Below are positions 61,550-64,000 of a DNA stretch of 64,000 nt, piece by piece. This DNA is from Rotaria sordida (lineage: Eukaryota > Rotifera > Eurotatoria > Philodinida > Philodinidae). Location: assembly GCA_905250125.1 (NCBI GenBank), contig CAJNOL010000062.1:186001-250000 (forward strand). The letters are read 5' to 3'. The notes beneath the pieces were generated by a model, which was not told the DNA's origin, did not search any database, and worked only from the letters and a program-made list of their open reading frames with translations. The number at the start of each line of letters is the position of its first letter. The first letter of the stretch is position 1. The position numbers and the translations under genes were made by a program.

Positions 61550-62395
61550 ATTGTAAGACTGTATGATGTAGAGCCAAATAAGCTATAAATACCTTAAGAA
61601 GAGTTCGGAATCTTAGTTTTTTTTCAGCTTAATACTGTGGCCTTCTTCAGAAATAATAGAAAAACTGTTTTTTCGAATTTCGACTTGAAACTGTGCATAG
61701 AGATAAGGGCTTAGATGTTTCCTTCATCCACAGGTATTCTCGATAAAGCATATTCGAAAAAATGGAAAATATGAACAATAATATCGAATTAATCTTATAT
61801 AACCTTTATTATTCTTTCGTAGGATCTCTTAACCTACATAGTATATCTGAAGGTTTATTTTTATACTTTTTTTTTGTGAGCGACTTTTGAGTTTGGTGAA
61901 AGAGTCCGACACTGGGTGTTAATAAAGTATAAGTCAATGAGCAAAAATCCAGTAAATCATTTGGTACTAGCATGTTAACATAATAGTTGTTAGTTCGTAA
62001 AAAATTACTGTTTCTGATTAATTTCTAATTTTTAAGTTTTTGATCTGTCAACTCTAGTTCCTATTCTAAAATATGACTGCAGTAAAAGCATGTCTTTCAC
62101 ATCGTTTAAAAACACCTGCAGACTTCATGTTCTTATTTAAGGATAGAAGCAATTGAAAATACTTGAAACTTTTACAATGAACTATCCTTTTTAAAGCCTG
62201 TCTGAATGCAAAGTTTCAAGTCGAAATTCGAAAAATCAGTTTTTTTTGACGTTCGTGAAGGGAGACCAGGATATTGACTTGAAAAGTACCATAAAGATGC
62301 CGTATCTTCGTAACAGTAGGTTAAGAACTCGGACTTTCTCTTAGGGCATTTATTAGGGTCCGCGTGATGCACATAATCCCGAATCAAAAATGATA
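61550..62395. repeat. Fold-back repeat, family FB1, intergenic
   Basis: Arms at about 61555-61730 and 62190-62395: AAGAGTTCGGAATCTTAG against TTAAGAACTCGGACTTTCTC, and ACTGTTTTTTCGAATTTCGACTTGAAACTGTGCAT against ATGCAAAGTTTCAAGTCGAAATTCGAAAAATCAGTTTT. The centre is about 450 nt and includes TATTCTAAAATATGACTGCAG with AAGCATGTC, also found in 37328-37935. Confidence 0.8.
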
Positions 62396-62759
62396 AACCA
62401 GTTGAAACAGAGATGTCTATGGCAACGCAGCTGGCATAACGGTAGCGCTGCGGCAGCAGCAGATTTTTTTCAAAAACTATTGCGGCAGGTTTTTTAGGAA
62501 GAAATTTCAAAAATACATGAATTTGCACAAAATCTCGGTGTTCATATATGTGATATTGTAAGACTTAGCAAATCTGGTTGAGTAGCAGCAGCAGTTCTAG
62601 TGTGAACTACTCATGGCCTTGAATATCGAAACATTTTTTTGAATATTATCACCGCAGTGGCAAGTCTTTTTAATAGTGCATCGCAGTATTTTTTCTTGGT
62701 TATCATCACGATGCGGGAGCGGTAGATTCTCAATCGCGATGAACATCTATGAGTGGGAA

Positions 62760-63050
62760 GACTTCCCTCGTAAGATCAATCTACGTTCATGGTAAGAAAA
62801 AGTCATTCGAGCCACCATGGTTGAATGACTACGTTGTTCGGCAGGTATCCACAAAGTACTGTGCTCAAACCTTGCTATCACCAGCCAGGATATGCCCTCT
62901 GACTAAGTCACTAAAGGCTGTTTGTCTTGGATCATCCATCTAATATCATATTGACTACGTGATGACATACACCTACTCTTTTAGTCAGTTAGTGTGTGTG
63001 TATGGAGAGCTCAAGGATTTGAGCGCAAGAACTCTACATAAAGTAACTGA
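62760..63050 (+). repeat. Dispersed repeat R3, uninterrupted copy
   Basis: GAATGACTACGTTGTTCGGC, GTATCCACAAAGTACTG, GACTAAGTCACTAAAGGCTGTTTGTCTTGGATCATCCATC, GACTACGTGATGACATACACC, GTATGGAGAGCTCAAGG, GAGCGCAAGAACTCTAC. It is the empty-site counterpart of the copy split by the hAT element at 22114-23336. The frame 62749-62943 (+) over it is not a gene. Confidence 0.8.
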
Positions 63051-63118
63051 AAGGCAAGGGTATTCTTTCTTTCTTCCTGACAGTCATTTTATATAATCTT
63101 GGCTTATTTTTGTATATA

Positions 63119-63145
63119 CAGCCCTGAACAAAAGTCCCGCAACTA
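63119..63145 (+). mobile_element. Possible Tc1/mariner-type left terminus
   Basis: TATACAGCCCTGAACAAAAG followed by TCCCGCAAC resembles a Tc1-type inverted-repeat end (CA... with AACAAAAGT) next to a TA. No matching right end or transposase was seen in the 860 bases before the window stops, so the call is tentative. Confidence 0.25.
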
Positions 63146-64000
63146 GTCAAAATGTACCTAAATAGTAGCTATTCACCCTGAAACTTTAGCCACAAGTAGA
63201 ACTCGATGAATCCTGATCGCAGACGAGAGTTCGGTCTCTACCACCTTGATAAGGCTGAAATATAAGATCAACATCAAGTATATTTTCATGTGGTGATATC
63301 TCGAGTTAGAAGAGAGATTCAATGGTGTTGGACTCATCATTGGGAAGTTCACGTCTTGTTCTCTTCTCAGTTAAATTTTCAATGCAAATGGATGTTCCAT
63401 TGTTAAGTTATGAATCACATTCTTCATCAACTTATTGAAACTGAATTGTTATCAACCTACTGATTTTGACTTGAATCTCGGGCTAGGCTCAATTATTTGC
63501 TTTGAAAATTGTATCACAAAATGCTATGCTCTATACAATTCTTCTCTAAAATTTTCAGAATTACAACTATCAGGAAAATGAAGATCGATAACATTTTGTA
63601 TCTAAAAATTGACAAGTTCCGGAAATCGTTAAATAAAAGTATTTCGAGCTACTCTTTGTAGCATAAGTAGGTCACCATCAGAACTACCTATTGCATAAAA
63701 AATATGACTTTGATTCCATCAACTAAAAGAAAAACACTATAAGTTTTGTTTACGACCATTTCTCGTTTTAAAATAAAAAAAATAACATTAACTTCTAAAG
63801 ATTACGCAAATTCCTTATTTTTTATTTTCTTCAACTTTCACTAAATTCAGAACGCTTTTGGAAATATTCAATGAAAGGTACTTTCTCATTTTATAAGTAA
63901 CACATTTTTATCATTTGCTACTCAGATTGTTAGGTGCTTCATCTACAGTCGAAATTTTTATTGTTTAGTTATCGAAAATGAACTAAAAGAATGATAATAT

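Larger units (their letters stand above)
60878..64000. other. 3.1-kb repeat-rich interval to the window edge
   Basis: A short perfect palindrome (ATCAATATATATACATATATATTGAT) lies at about 61042. 61550-62395 is an FB1 fold-back, 62400-62750 a GC-richer stretch with GCTGCGGCAGCAGCAG, 62760-63050 repeat R3, and 63121 a possible Tc1-type terminus. The open frame 62172-62528 (-) is the right arm of the fold-back and is not a gene. Confidence 0.55.

Noticed and set aside
20101..62395. CRISPR-like array among the spaced repeats
   Set aside because: The repeats are inverted arms or dispersed copies with irregular spacing, and the DNA is nuclear eukaryotic.
62172..62528. 118-residue frame on the minus strand
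   Set aside because: It coincides with the right arm of an FB1 fold-back and neighbouring repeat; equivalent arms elsewhere are not open.
62749..62943. 64-residue frame on the plus strand
   Set aside because: Lies wholly in dispersed repeat R3, whose other copies have stops here.
63060..63120. Telomere-like or subtelomeric context near the right end
   Set aside because: No tandem TGTGGG-type array of useful length; only scattered GT-rich words.

Overview
Eukaryotic nuclear DNA, strongly AT-rich, with split genes. Most introns are 45-120 nt GT-AG introns with T-rich 3' ends, and a few are 1-2.3 kb and packed with repeats. Arg codons are mostly CGT/CGA. Animal-specific genes (Dispatched, a CNG channel, CDK12/13, an SLC16-type transporter) sit beside a bacterial-type threonine aldolase that carries introns, plus hAT-type DNA transposons. 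This combination suggests a metazoan, most likely a rotifer and probably a bdelloid. That placement is inference; no rRNA, mitochondrial or telomeric marker is present.

Layout: (1) 1-930, a minus-strand gene, partial or decayed, running off the left edge. (2) 2105-3841 (+), DDX21/DDX50-like DEAD-box helicase with a possible mitochondrial presequence. (3) 6086-8564 (-), monocarboxylate transporter-like (SLC16) protein. (4) 8565-15277, gene-free, including about 4 kb of extreme AT-richness and two copies of a dispersed repeat. (5) 15278-19084 (-), a membrane-anchored aldose-1-epimerase-like protein that seems to lack catalytic residues. (6) 19085-24404, repeats, including a non-autonomous hAT element (22114-23336) with an exact 8-bp target duplication. 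(7) 24405-29778 (-), cyclic-nucleotide-gated channel, CNGA type. (8) 34052-44902 (+), Dispatched-family protein, 11 exons. (9) 47158-48364 (-), bacterial-type low-specificity threonine aldolase. (10) 51527-56296 (+), CDK12/13 kinase, 11 exons. (11) 57608-58235 (-), acidic prothymosin-like protein. (12) 60302-60877 (-), small secreted protein with a furin-type site. (13) 60878-64000, repeats and a possible Tc1-type transposon end.

The exon models for genes 2, 3, 5 and 7-12 were assembled by hand. Phases close across every junction and every intron is GT-AG. One junction (SLC16 exon 5/6) is ambiguous. The genes look like unrelated housekeeping and signalling genes, not an operon or cluster.

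The most striking structural signal is the number of long fold-back (hairpin) repeats: about ten with arms of roughly 80-280 nt. Several lie inside introns of the CNG channel, Dispatched and CDK12 genes, and one lies in the Dispatched/threonine aldolase convergent interval. At least four belong to one sequence family. Transcribed copies should form long double-stranded RNA.
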